Assembly (NCBI RefSeq): GCF_021172045.1
Contig: NZ_CP087164.1
Location: 2,604,001 to 2,668,000 of the forward strand
Source: Capillimicrobium parvum
GTDB taxonomy: Bacteria; Actinomycetota; Thermoleophilia; Solirubrobacterales; Solirubrobacteraceae
DNA length: 64,000 nt
Reading direction: 5' to 3'
Shown here in pieces: positions 24,306 through 32,821 of this stretch (position 1 is the stretch's first letter; every line of letters begins with the position of its first letter). The translations under genes and the position numbers were made by a program. The notes beneath the pieces are model-generated. The model was not told the origin of the DNA. It saw nothing but the letters and a program-made list of their open reading frames with translations, and did no database searches.

Positions 24306-26132
24306 GTGGACAGGACTCTGCGCAGGGGTTTGAGCTACGCCGTACCCGCGTGCGTGACGCTCTGCGTCGCCGTTGCCGCCCTCGGCCTCGCCATCACCGG
24401 GACGTTCGGCTGGGGCCCGTTCGCCACGAACGTCGGCAGCGGCGTGAGCGGCCAGGTCCGCCTGCCGAAGGGCGAGCCGCTCGCGCTGCCCGAGCTGATC
24501 GCGTCGTCTCGCCAGCCGTCCGGGACGCCCGCCCGCCCGTCGACCGCGCCGTCGGGCACCACCGGCTCGGCCGCGTCCGGCTCCGCCGCGGGCGGGACCT
24601 CGGCGCCGGCGGGCGTGCCCGTCGTCGTCGAGAGCGACGGCATCGACGTGGGCGACGTGGTCGCCTCGCCGCCGCGGCGCCCCTCCGCGCAGGACACACC
24701 GTCCTCGCCGACCCCCGACTCGACCACGAACGCCTCGGCGCCTGCGACGCCCGCGACACCCGAGGCGCCCGCGGCGGACCAGCAGCCGGCAGCGCCGGTC
24801 GCGGTCTCCGCCCGCCGCCGCCTGGAGCTGCGCGTCGTCAACCCGGCGCGGGTGAACCCGAGCTCCCCCGCAGATCTCCCGCGGCTGCGCATGGCCATGA
24901 ATCTGGTCAACCCGGACACGGGCGCTCAGCGTCAGGTGAGCCTCAGCTTCACGCCCGATCTGGCCGCGATGGCCGACTCGGCGCCGACACCGACCGCGGC
25001 GGGCGACACCCCGGCGATGCGGGCGCGGATCGACATCGTCGACAGCAGCGTCACGTCGATCGACCAGTTGCAGATGCGCCTGCGCATGGACGTCGTCGCG
25101 GCCACGGCCCCGACCGCCCAGACCGTGGACGCGGGCCAGGGCGACGGCACGAGCAACGTCATCGAGGTGACCGTCCCGCTCGCCCCCGGCGGTCAGGCGC
25201 CGGACGATCCGACCCCGCCGTCCGATCCGGGGACGCCGTCCGATCCGGGGACGCCGAGCGAGCCGGGGACGCCGAGCGAGCCGGCGCCGCGCGAGCCGGC
25301 CGATACCGCGACGCCGAGCGAGCCGGCCAAGCCGTCCGAGCCCGCCAAGCCCTCTGAGCCGGCCAAGCCGTCTGAGCCGGCGGCGCCGAGCGAGCCGGCC
25401 AAGTCGTCTGAGCCGGCGGCGCCGAGCGAGTCGGCCAAGCCGTCTCAGCCGGCCACGCCGTCTAAGCCGGCCGCGCCGTCTGAGCCTGCCGCGCCGACCG
25501 AGCCGGCCGCGCCGTCTGAGCCTGCCGCGCCGACCGAGCCGGCCGCGCCGTCTGAGCCTGCCGCGCCGACCGAGCCGGCCGCGCCGTCTGAGCCTGCCGC
25601 GCCGACCGAGCCGGCCGCGCCGTCTGAGCCGGCCGCGCCGACCGAGCCGGCCAAGTCGTCTGAGCCCGCCGCGCCGACCGAGCCGGCCAAGCCGGGCGAG
25701 CCCGCCACGCCGACCGAGCCGGCCAAGCCGACCGAGCCCGCCAAGCCGTCGGAGCCCGCCACGCCGACTGAGCCGAGCGGACCGGCCACGCCGGCCAAGC
25801 CGTCCGAGCCGGACGCGCCGACCGCCCCGGCCGAGCCGGCCCCCGCCGCCCCGGCGCCCGTGGCCGAGCTGCTGCTCGCCGTCGTCGACCCCGATGCCGA
25901 GGTTCCCGAGCCGCCCGCGTCCACCTCGAGCTCGGTCACCGTCACCGCGCCGCCGACGCCGTCCGACGGGCCTGCGAGCGGCCCCGCGGCGGTCCAGGTC
26001 GCCATCACGCTGGTCACCCCCGCCGCGCCGCCGCCGGCCTCACCGTCGCCGTCCTCCACGGACGTCTCGCCCGCCTCGTCCGGCGCCGCCGGCACCGCGC
26101 CCGATGACGCGGCCGACGTCCCCGCCGGCTGA
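24306..26132 (+). CDS. Membrane-anchored Pro/Ala/Glu/Ser/Thr repeat protein
   Basis: 608 residues, GTG start. One hydrophobic segment (about residues 8-32) is a signal anchor. A disordered linker and a small folded-looking region at about 175-295 follow (LRVVNPARVNPS, LRMAMNLVNPDTG and IDQLQMRLRMDV). Residues about 300-510 are repeats of (S/T)EPA(A/K)P, and the C-terminus stays Pro/Ala/Ser-rich with two further VxxTL/VVDPDAEV patches. It resembles wall-spanning stalk proteins. I do not recognise the family. The repeat is still nearly identical at DNA level, so its length may vary between strains. Converges with the nuclease gene after 12 bp. Confidence 0.7.
   Translation: MDRTLRRGLSYAVPACVTLCVAVAALGLAITGTFGWGPFATNVGSGVSGQVRLPKGEPLALPELIASSRQPSGTPARPSTAPSGTTGSAASGSAAGGTSAPAGVPVVVESDGIDVGDVVASPPRRPSAQDTPSSPTPDSTTNASAPATPATPEAPAADQQPAAPVAVSARRRLELRVVNPARVNPSSPADLPRLRMAMNLVNPDTGAQRQVSLSFTPDLAAMADSAPTPTAAGDTPAMRARIDIVDSSVTSIDQLQMRLRMDVVAATAPTAQTVDAGQGDGTSNVIEVTVPLAPGGQAPDDPTPPSDPGTPSDPGTPSEPGTPSEPAPREPADTATPSEPAKPSEPAKPSEPAKPSEPAAPSEPAKSSEPAAPSESAKPSQPATPSKPAAPSEPAAPTEPAAPSEPAAPTEPAAPSEPAAPTEPAAPSEPAAPTEPAAPSEPAAPTEPAKSSEPAAPTEPAKPGEPATPTEPAKPTEPAKPSEPATPTEPSGPATPAKPSEPDAPTAPAEPAPAAPAPVAELLLAVVDPDAEVPEPPASTSSSVTVTAPPTPSDGPASGPAAVQVAITLVTPAAPPPASPSPSSTDVSPASSGAAGTAPDDAADVPAG
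25467..25646 (+). repeat. 36 bp tandem repeat array inside the stalk gene
   Basis: Five head-to-tail 36 bp units begin at 25467, 25503, 25539, 25575 and 25611. The first four are identical and the fifth differs at one or two bases. Each encodes two six-residue EPAAPS/EPAAPT-type steps. More degenerate copies extend on both sides (about 25200-25840). Confidence 0.88.
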
Positions 26133-26144
26133 CCCCGCTCCCGC

Positions 26145-27416
26145 TCAGCAGCGCCCGGTGCCCCAGGCGGTGCACCCGAGCCGGATCTCGTCGAACGTCT
26201 TGAGGACCGCCGTGCCACCCGCGTTGCGCAGCAGCGAGTCGCCGCGCGGCCAGTGCTTCTCCAGCCGCGTGTCGGTCCCCGGGGAGCCGCCGACGCGCAC
26301 GAGCATGGTCTCGCCCGGCCCGACGACCGAGTTGCCGGGGAACGGATACGCCGCTCGCGTCCCGACGCTCAGCGCGTAGCCCTCGAGATCGACCGGCGTG
26401 TCGCGCGTGTTGCGCAGCGAGATCGTCTCGCGCCCGTACGGCTGGGGCTCGATGTCGAATGCTCCCTGGTCGGGGTCGGTGCACGCCTCCCGGCACGGGT
26501 ACATCTGCCATGCCCGCAGGTCGCCGTCGTGATCGAAGAGGTAGGCGCCGTCGGAGATCGCGCGCTCGTCGAACGTCGCGTTGTCGAAGATGTTGCCGGC
26601 GAGGTTCCAGCTGAGGTCCGGGGCGGGCGCGGCGCCGACGCGCAGGCGCACCGAGCCGCCCGGCGGCACGATCGTGCCCGGCGGGAACACGAAGCGCCGC
26701 AGGGCGGAGTCGCGCACGTACCAGCCGTCGAGCCACACCGGCGCCGTGTCGACGTTCTTGATGCGCACCCACTCGTCGCCCGTCGGGGAGCCGTCGGTCT
26801 GATCCCAGTGGACCCAGAGCCTGACCGCGGCTGCGGGACCGCCCGCGCAGTACTCGGTGTTCCACAGCCCGACGCCGGCGTTCGCAGCCTGCTGGGCCAG
26901 CTGGCCGTAGGTGCGGTTCCACGCCCACTCGGTGTTGTTGGCGAGGAACAGCGCGTGGCCCTCGGCGAGCAGGATCCGCCCGGCGTCCTCCCACCGGCCG
27001 TCGATCATCACGCCCACCGAGCGGCGGATCCGCGCGCCCGAGTGGCTGTTCGGGTCCTGCGCGGCGAGCCGCACGATCCCGAGGCTGCCGTCGATGAGCT
27101 GGTCGAGCCGCTGCGTCGCCTCGAGCGCGTGGCACTCGCCGCGCCGCTTGATCCGGTTGTGGCTGTACACCGTCTGCTCCATCGCGTTGACGCCCGTGAG
27201 GCGCACGCGGATGGGGCTCGTCGTGTCGTCGTCGAGGAGGTCGACGTCGATCGTGTCGCCGTCGGTGATGTACACCACCCGCCCGAGCTCGAAGTGGCAG
27301 ACGGGACCGTCGGGCTGCTCGGGGATGCACGGCCCGTCGGGCTCGGCGGCGCCGGCCGGGGCGGCGGCGGCGAGGGCCGCGGCGGCGGCCAGCAGGGCGA
27401 TCAGGAAGCGGGACAT
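26145..27416 (-). CDS. Secreted thermonuclease-like protein with lamin-tail domain
   Basis: 423 residues with a signal peptide ending at PAGAAE. The N-terminal SNase (TNase) domain shows VVYITDGDTIDVDL, RVRLTGVNAMEQ and HSGARIRRSVGVMIDGRWED, then LLAEGHALFLANN, matching nuclease layout. After about residue 200, VRLWVHWDQTDG, EWVRIKNVDTAPVWLDGWYV and PPGTIVPPGGSVRLRVG form a lamin-tail (LTD) beta domain. A second LTD-like unit is ISLRNTRDTPVDLEGYAL. The catalytic Arg and Glu are not exactly placed by eye. It is probably an extracellular nuclease or DNA-binding protein. The ATG at 27416 is decided by the signal peptide; the long frame further upstream is spurious. Confidence 0.83.
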   Translation of the reverse strand: MSRFLIALLAAAAALAAAAPAGAAEPDGPCIPEQPDGPVCHFELGRVVYITDGDTIDVDLLDDDTTSPIRVRLTGVNAMEQTVYSHNRIKRRGECHALEATQRLDQLIDGSLGIVRLAAQDPNSHSGARIRRSVGVMIDGRWEDAGRILLAEGHALFLANNTEWAWNRTYGQLAQQAANAGVGLWNTEYCAGGPAAAVRLWVHWDQTDGSPTGDEWVRIKNVDTAPVWLDGWYVRDSALRRFVFPPGTIVPPGGSVRLRVGAAPAPDLSWNLAGNIFDNATFDERAISDGAYLFDHDGDLRAWQMYPCREACTDPDQGAFDIEPQPYGRETISLRNTRDTPVDLEGYALSVGTRAAYPFPGNSVVGPGETMLVRVGGSPGTDTRLEKHWPRGDSLLRNAGGTAVLKTFDEIRLGCTAWGTGRC

Positions 27417-27482
27417 CGGGTTCAGGGATCGGCAGCACGGGCCGGCGACTGAAGTCGCGGCGTGGGTAAGGTGCGCTCGCCT

Positions 27483-29072
27483 GTGATCAAGGTCAGCGTC
27501 ATCGTTCCGGTCTACAACCCCGGCAAGAACATCAGAGATCTCGTACGGACGGTCCTCGGGCAGACGCTGCCCGCGGACGAGTACGAGGTGATCTTCGTCG
27601 ACGACGGCTCGACCGACGACACGCCCGCCCTCCTCGACGAGCTCGCGGCCGAGCATGCCAACGTCCGCGTCGAGCACACGCCGAACTCCGGCTGGCCGGG
27701 GCGCCCGCGCAACATCGGCACCGACCTGGCCCAGGGCGAGTACGTCCTGTACGCCGACAACGACGACTGGATCGGCAAGGAGGCGCTCCAGCGGCTCTAC
27801 GACAAGGCGAAGGCCGACGACGCCGACGTCGTGGTCGGCAAGGTCGTGGGGCACGGCAAGGACGTCGCCCGGCCCATCTTCGCCGCCAACCAGGCCGGCG
27901 TCGGGCTCGACTGGGAACCGCTGGTCACGCTGCTGTCGCCGCACAAGCTGTTCCGGCGCGCCTTCCTCGACGAGCAGGGGATCCGCTTCCCCGAGGGGCG
28001 GCGCCGGCTCGAGGACCACGTCTTCATGGTCAACGCCTACGCCCGCACTCGCAAGGTCTCGGTTCTCGCGGACTATCCCTGCTACCACTGGGTGCGCCGC
28101 CGCCGCAGCGCGTCGTTCCGCCGCCTCGACCCGACGGGCTACTACCGCGACCTCGAGGAGGTCCTCGACATCCTCGACCGGCACGTCGAGCCCGGCGAGC
28201 TGCGCGACCGCCTCTACAGCAACTGGTACCGGGGCAAGCTGCTGCGGCGCGTCGGCGGGCCCGCGTTCGTCCGCCGCACCGAAGGCGACGAGGCCTACTC
28301 GCGCGAGCTGTTCGAGGAGATCCGCCGTGTCGCCGAACGGCGCTTCGGCGACCGGATGGAGCCGTACCTGCCGTTCAGCCTGCGCGTGCGCTCCTACCTG
28401 CTGCGCACGGGGAGCTTCGAGGGCCTGCTCGCGCTGGCGGCGTTCGAGTCCCAGCTCGAGGCGCGCGCGATCGGCTACCCGCGCGCCCACGGCAAGGGCC
28501 TGGCCGTGCGCGTCGACCTCGCACTGCGCGGAGCCGAGCAGCCGCTGCGCTTCGAGCGCTTCGGCGACGAGGAGCGCCCGCGGGTGCGATGGGTCCCGCC
28601 GCCCGGGCCGCTGCGCGACGCGCTGCCCGACGAGGTGCTCGACGCGACCGACGACTTCGCCGCCAGCCGGCCGGGGCTGTTCCTGCGCTCGCCGAAGACG
28701 CTCAGCGAGTACCCGGTCGCCACGAAGGGCGAGGCGCGGCTCATCACCGACGGCACGGTCGCCCAGGCGGGCGACGCGCGGCTGAACCCGAGCCGCGCGT
28801 CCGGGGGGTCGCCGCTGCGCGGCGGCACGTGGGAGCTGCACGCCATCGCCGACGTGGCCGGCTTCTCGGCCCCGGCGCAGGTGTCGCGGCGGATGGCCTC
28901 GGAGCCCATGCTCCTGCGGATGGGCGCCGACGGGCAGCTCGTCGAGCGCAAGCCGCCCAAGCCGCCCGCGCCGCCGCCCGCCCCGCCGCGGCTGCGCCAG
29001 CGCGTCGTGGGCCGCGTCCCGGGCGGCCCCGCCGTCTGGCGGGCGGTCCGCGGAGGCCAGAGCCGTGCCTGA
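27483..29072 (+). CDS. Glycosyltransferase family 2, TarS-like
   Basis: 529 residues. GT-A domain at the N-terminus: KVSVIVPVYNPG, then FVDDGSTDDTP, and NSGWPGRPRNIGTDLAQGEY followed by YADNDDWIG, where ADNDD acts as the DXD. LEDHVFMVNAY and CYHWVRRR follow. About 200 residues of beta-rich C-terminal sequence resemble the accessory region of TarS-type wall teichoic acid glycosyltransferases, ending in a Pro-rich tail. GTG at 27483 is chosen beside the first beta-strand; GTG at 27471 and 27462 are in frame. It opens the surface-polymer locus and overlaps the sulfotransferase by 8 bp. Confidence 0.86.
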   Translation: MIKVSVIVPVYNPGKNIRDLVRTVLGQTLPADEYEVIFVDDGSTDDTPALLDELAAEHANVRVEHTPNSGWPGRPRNIGTDLAQGEYVLYADNDDWIGKEALQRLYDKAKADDADVVVGKVVGHGKDVARPIFAANQAGVGLDWEPLVTLLSPHKLFRRAFLDEQGIRFPEGRRRLEDHVFMVNAYARTRKVSVLADYPCYHWVRRRRSASFRRLDPTGYYRDLEEVLDILDRHVEPGELRDRLYSNWYRGKLLRRVGGPAFVRRTEGDEAYSRELFEEIRRVAERRFGDRMEPYLPFSLRVRSYLLRTGSFEGLLALAAFESQLEARAIGYPRAHGKGLAVRVDLALRGAEQPLRFERFGDEERPRVRWVPPPGPLRDALPDEVLDATDDFAASRPGLFLRSPKTLSEYPVATKGEARLITDGTVAQAGDARLNPSRASGGSPLRGGTWELHAIADVAGFSAPAQVSRRMASEPMLLRMGADGQLVERKPPKPPAPPPAPPRLRQRVVGRVPGGPAVWRAVRGGQSRA

Positions 29073-30282
29073 CGCCAGCACGCCGCCCGCGGCGCCGGTC
29101 CGGGGTCCGATCTTCATCGTCGGCGCGATGGGCTCCGGCACGACCCTGCTGCGCCTCATCCTCGACAGCCACCCGCGCATCGCCATCCCCCAGGAGACCG
29201 GCTTCATGCGCGCCTACAAGGCACAGCGCACGATCCCGTTCAAGTGGCGCGGCGGTGGCTGGGGGCGCCGGCTGGGGTGGACGCGCGAGGAGTTCGACGA
29301 GCTCATGGGGGAGGTCTACGGCCGCCTGTTCATGCGCTACGCCGAGCAGCACGGCAAGGTGCGCTGGGGCGAGAAGACCCCGTACCACACGTGGCACATC
29401 GACGACATGGCCCGCGTGTTCCCCGACGCCGTGTTCCTCGGCATCGTGCGCCATCCGGGCGCGTCGGTGGCGTCGAACGTGTCGCGCTCCTGGCGCGACC
29501 CGGGCTGGGGGCGGCCGGCGCGCACGATCGAGCACTACCTGCGCAACAACCGCGAGATCGCCCGCCAGGCGACCCGGTATCCCGAGCGCTTCGTCGTCCT
29601 GCGCTACGAGGACCTGCTGCTGCAGACGGAGCCGCTGATGCGGGAGCTGCTGCAGTGGCTGGGCGAGCCGTGGTCCGACGACGTCCTGCAGCATCACGCC
29701 GTGCAGGCCCAGCGCGGCGGCGTGACCGAGGTCGAGGGCCAGACCCGGGTCGACGACCCGATCGACGTGTCGCGGATCGCGAAGTGGACGCAGACGCTCG
29801 ACGCACCGGTGCGGCGCAGGATGGAGAGCCGGCTCGCCCGGATCGGCGAGCTGTGGGGCTACGACGTCACCGACCCGATGGCGCTCGCGCCGCTGCGCGA
29901 CGGCTCGCTGCTGGCGGGCGGGGCCGACGTCGCCCGGCGCGTCCAGGGCTTTGCGGACCTCGAGATCGACCAGCAGAGCTACGTGCCGCTGACCGACCGC
30001 CGCTATCACCCCAACGAGGTCAAGCTCGTCGAGCGCGAGGCGCTGCCCGAGCGCGGGACGGTGCCGGCCGAGCCGGCTCCCGCGCCCGCGCCCGCCCCGG
30101 AGCCGAAGCCGGCTGCGAAGAAGCCCGCCCCGCCCAAGCGCAGGGCGCGCATGCCCGGGCCCGCGGAGCGTGCGCTCGCGCCGCTGGCGCGGCGGCTGCC
30201 GAAGCCCGCCCGCCGGCAGCTGATCCGGGTGCGGGCGCGCGTCCTGGGCGCGAGCGGGCGGGCCCGGCGGCCGCGGTCCTGA
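29065..30282 (+). CDS. PAPS-dependent sulfotransferase family protein
   Basis: 405 residues, GTG start. The 5'-phosphosulfate-binding loop is GAMGSGTTLLRLILDSHP near residues 20-37. The 3'-phosphate-binding part is GIVRHPGASVASNVSRSW, and RWGEKTPYHTWHID holds the substrate-side Lys/His residues; VVLRYEDLLLQ follows. The last about 80 residues are Pro/Ala/Lys-rich and basic, possibly for membrane or wall association. It overlaps the GT2 gene by 8 bp, so sulfation of the sugar polymer made by that enzyme is plausible. A second sulfotransferase lies at 53270. Confidence 0.83.
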   Translation: MPDASTPPAAPVRGPIFIVGAMGSGTTLLRLILDSHPRIAIPQETGFMRAYKAQRTIPFKWRGGGWGRRLGWTREEFDELMGEVYGRLFMRYAEQHGKVRWGEKTPYHTWHIDDMARVFPDAVFLGIVRHPGASVASNVSRSWRDPGWGRPARTIEHYLRNNREIARQATRYPERFVVLRYEDLLLQTEPLMRELLQWLGEPWSDDVLQHHAVQAQRGGVTEVEGQTRVDDPIDVSRIAKWTQTLDAPVRRRMESRLARIGELWGYDVTDPMALAPLRDGSLLAGGADVARRVQGFADLEIDQQSYVPLTDRRYHPNEVKLVEREALPERGTVPAEPAPAPAPAPEPKPAAKKPAPPKRRARMPGPAERALAPLARRLPKPARRQLIRVRARVLGASGRARRPRS

Positions 30283-30290
30283 CCGCCCGC

Positions 30291-31043
30291 TCAGAGCCGG
30301 AGCTTGCGCAGGTCCAGGCGCACGCGCCGCCGCAGCCGCCGCAGGCCGATGGGGCGCACCAGCCCGGGGTCCTCGCGCGCGCGGCGCAGGTAGTCCCAGA
30401 ACCCGGCGTCGAGCACGCGCTGCGGGTCCACCGCGCCGCGGCGGGCGAGCACGTCGGCGGGCACCGGCTGCGGATCGGGCGTGTCGATCGCCTTGGCGAG
30501 CTTCCGGTAGCGGTCGGCGAGCACGGTGCTGTGCGGGTTCGCGCCGAGGACGAGCAGCAGCCCGGTCGGCTCGGTGTCGACCCGCAGGCAGATAAGGTCG
30601 GGACGGTGGTCGGCCAGGATCGCCATCACCTTGTAGACGTCGCCCGTCCACAGCCAGGTCTGGCGGTCGCGGGCGGCCATCTCGACGTCCGCCGGGAAGA
30701 TGTCGTCGAAGACGATGACGCTCGTCCAGTCGGCGTGGCGCTCGACGTTGACGAAGTCGCGCAGCGCGAACTCGGCGAGATGCAGGCCGTCGATGAACGA
30801 GAGCCCGATCCGCCGGTCGTCGAGCGCCTCGAGCGGGTCCTCACGCTCGAAGTAGTCGTCGCTCGTCTCGCGGAAGAGCGTCACACCCTCGGGCAGCGGG
30901 TGGTTGAGCCGGTAGGACGGGTCGATCCCGACGCTGACGGACTTGGTCAGCGCGAGGCTGCCGCCGTGCCGGATGCCGATCTCCAGGTACGTGGGCGGGG
31001 CCAGGCGCTCGTGGATCTGGGCGAGGAAGTCGAGATAGTGCAC
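30291..31043 (-). CDS. Class I SAM-dependent methyltransferase (Methyltransf_24-like)
   Basis: 250 residues. YLEIGIRHGGSLALTKSVSVGIDP is motif I of the SAM fold, IGLSFIDGLHLAEFALRDFVN the motif IV region, and SVIVFDDIFPADVEM the later acidic motif. This matches methyltransferases found in glycan and cephalosporin-hydroxylase-like clusters. GTG at 31043 stands 7 bp from the divergent GT4 start, leaving very little room for promoters; TACTAG on the minus strand 19 bp upstream could be a -10. It converges on the sulfotransferase after 8 bp. Methylation of a polymer sugar is the likely role. Confidence 0.78.
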   Translation of the reverse strand: MHYLDFLAQIHERLAPPTYLEIGIRHGGSLALTKSVSVGIDPSYRLNHPLPEGVTLFRETSDDYFEREDPLEALDDRRIGLSFIDGLHLAEFALRDFVNVERHADWTSVIVFDDIFPADVEMAARDRQTWLWTGDVYKVMAILADHRPDLICLRVDTEPTGLLLVLGANPHSTVLADRYRKLAKAIDTPDPQPVPADVLARRGAVDPQRVLDAGFWDYLRRAREDPGLVRPIGLRRLRRRVRLDLRKLRL

Positions 31044-31050
31044 GGGCGAA

Positions 31051-32766
31051 GTGGGCCAAGCTAGTACACCCGCCCATGCGGAGCTCGAGCAGCTGCGCGT
31101 CGACGGCTCGGCCTTCGCGATCGAGGGCGCGCTGGCCGGCGTCGGCGATCCCGCCGAGGGCGCCAGGATCGTGGCGCGCCGCCGGGGCGGCGGGGCCGCG
31201 GAGGTCGTCGCGGAGGCGACGCTCGGCGGCGACCGCTTCGCGGCGCGGGTCGAGGCGGCGGCGCTGGCGGGCGGTGACGGGGTCTGGGACCTGTGGCTGG
31301 AGCTCGCGCCAGGAGCACGCCGGCTGCGCGTCGGACGCCACCTCGACGGCCTGCGCGGCAAGAAGGACGTCGTCGTCTACCCGGCCGTGCCGCTCGGCGC
31401 CGGCGAGGCGCGGCCGTACTACACGGTCGAGGACAACCTCTCCGTCCGGGTCGGCGCGCCCGCGGCCGCGCCGCCGCCCGGCCTGGCCATCGGCCGCGTC
31501 TCCACGCGCCGACGGCTGCTCGGCGGGCTCGCGGTCGCCGTGCACCGCGCCGCGATCCGGCTGCTGCCGCCGCTGCTCGGCCGCCGGCGCGACCCTCATC
31601 CCGGCCGCATCCGGCTCATGCTGCTGCACGCCTGGGGAATGGGCGGGACGATCCGCACGACGCTGAACCTCGCCGAGCACCTCGCCGCCGGAGGCGGCGA
31701 CGTCGAGGTCATGAGCGTCGTGCGCCGCCGCGACGAGCCGTTCCTCGGCTTCCCCGGCGGCGTCGCCGCGCGCGCGCTCGACGACCGCCGCACCCCGGGG
31801 CGCGGGCTCGCCCGCCTCCTCGGCCGCCTGCCGAGCGTGCTCGTGCACCCCGACGACTACGCCTATCCGTTCTGCAGCCTGCGCACCGACGTGGCCCTGG
31901 CCCGGACGCTGCGCGGCCTCGACGGCGGCGTCCTCGTCGCCACGAGGCCCGCGTTCGCCGCGCTCGCGGCCCGGCTGGCGCCGCCCGGCGTCGTGACGAT
32001 CGGCTGGGAGCACATGAACTTCCACGCCCACCGGCCCGGCCTGGCCGCGGAGGTCCGCCGCACGCTGGGCGACCTCGACGCGCTCGTCGTGCTCACCGAG
32101 GAGGACGAGCGCGACTACTCCGGGCTCGTCGCGGGCGGCGCCACGAAGGTCGTCCGGATCCCCAACGCGGTCCCGCAGCTCGGCGGCGGGATCTCCGACG
32201 TCCACGCCCCCGTGGTCGCCGCCGCGGGGCGGCTGCTGAGCCAGAAGGGCTTCGACCTGCTCATACAGGCGTGGGCCAGGGTCGCCGCACGACGGCCGGA
32301 CTGGCAGCTGCGCATCTACGGGTCCGGCGCGGAGGGGCCGGCGCTGCGCAACCTGGTCGTGGAGCGCGGCCTGTCCGGACAGGTGCTGTTCATGGGCGCG
32401 ACCCGGCAGCTGGGCGAGGCGCTGGCCCAGGCGTCGGTCTTCGCGCTCAGCTCGCGCTTCGAGGGCTTCGGCATGGTCATCGTCGAGGCGATGAGCAAGG
32501 GCCTGCCCGTGGTGAGCTTCGACTGTCCGCGCGGCCCGAGCGAGATCATCGAGCCGGGGGTCGACGGCCTGCTCGTGCCGGCCGAGGACGTCGACGCGCT
32601 GGCCGCGGCGCTGCTCGAGCTCATCGACGACGAGGGCGCCCGGCGGCGCATGGGCGCGGCCGCGGTCCGCAAGGCCGCGCGGTACGACCTCGCGACCGTC
32701 GGCGCCCGCTGGGACGACCTCCTGAATGCCCTGCGTCCGAGCGGGTCCGGGGGAGCCGACCGCTAG
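31051..32766 (+). CDS. Glycosyltransferase family 4 with N-terminal beta domain
   Basis: 571 residues. Residues 1 to about 140 form a beta-rich domain (VWDLWLELAPGARRLRVG) like the accessory modules of teichoic-acid glycosyltransferases. The GT-B part follows: LMLLHAWGMGGTIRTTLNLA in the acceptor half, then VVAAAGRLLSQKGFDLLIQAW, LRIYGSGAEGPAL and the donor E-x7-E in EGFGMVIVEAMSKGLP. GTG at 31051 is chosen, although it nearly abuts the divergent methyltransferase. It probably transfers a sugar or starts chains on the surface polymer. Confidence 0.85.
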   Translation: MGQASTPAHAELEQLRVDGSAFAIEGALAGVGDPAEGARIVARRRGGGAAEVVAEATLGGDRFAARVEAAALAGGDGVWDLWLELAPGARRLRVGRHLDGLRGKKDVVVYPAVPLGAGEARPYYTVEDNLSVRVGAPAAAPPPGLAIGRVSTRRRLLGGLAVAVHRAAIRLLPPLLGRRRDPHPGRIRLMLLHAWGMGGTIRTTLNLAEHLAAGGGDVEVMSVVRRRDEPFLGFPGGVAARALDDRRTPGRGLARLLGRLPSVLVHPDDYAYPFCSLRTDVALARTLRGLDGGVLVATRPAFAALAARLAPPGVVTIGWEHMNFHAHRPGLAAEVRRTLGDLDALVVLTEEDERDYSGLVAGGATKVVRIPNAVPQLGGGISDVHAPVVAAAGRLLSQKGFDLLIQAWARVAARRPDWQLRIYGSGAEGPALRNLVVERGLSGQVLFMGATRQLGEALAQASVFALSSRFEGFGMVIVEAMSKGLPVVSFDCPRGPSEIIEPGVDGLLVPAEDVDALAAALLELIDDEGARRRMGAAAVRKAARYDLATVGARWDDLLNALRPSGSGGADR

Positions 32767-32821
32767 GCTGCCGCCGGGTCTCGCTGCGTGTCGGACCGGC
32801 ATGCGCAGGGCGAGCTTCTCC

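Noticed and set aside
25467-25646. Regular 36 bp repeats considered as a CRISPR array
   Set aside because: Units abut without spacers, are in frame within a coding sequence, and encode a Pro-rich peptide.
26145-29207. A 1020-residue minus-strand open frame
   Set aside because: Only the part up to 27416 has a signal peptide and domains; the rest is antisense to the GT2 gene and Arg/Gly/Val-rich, a GC-bias artefact.
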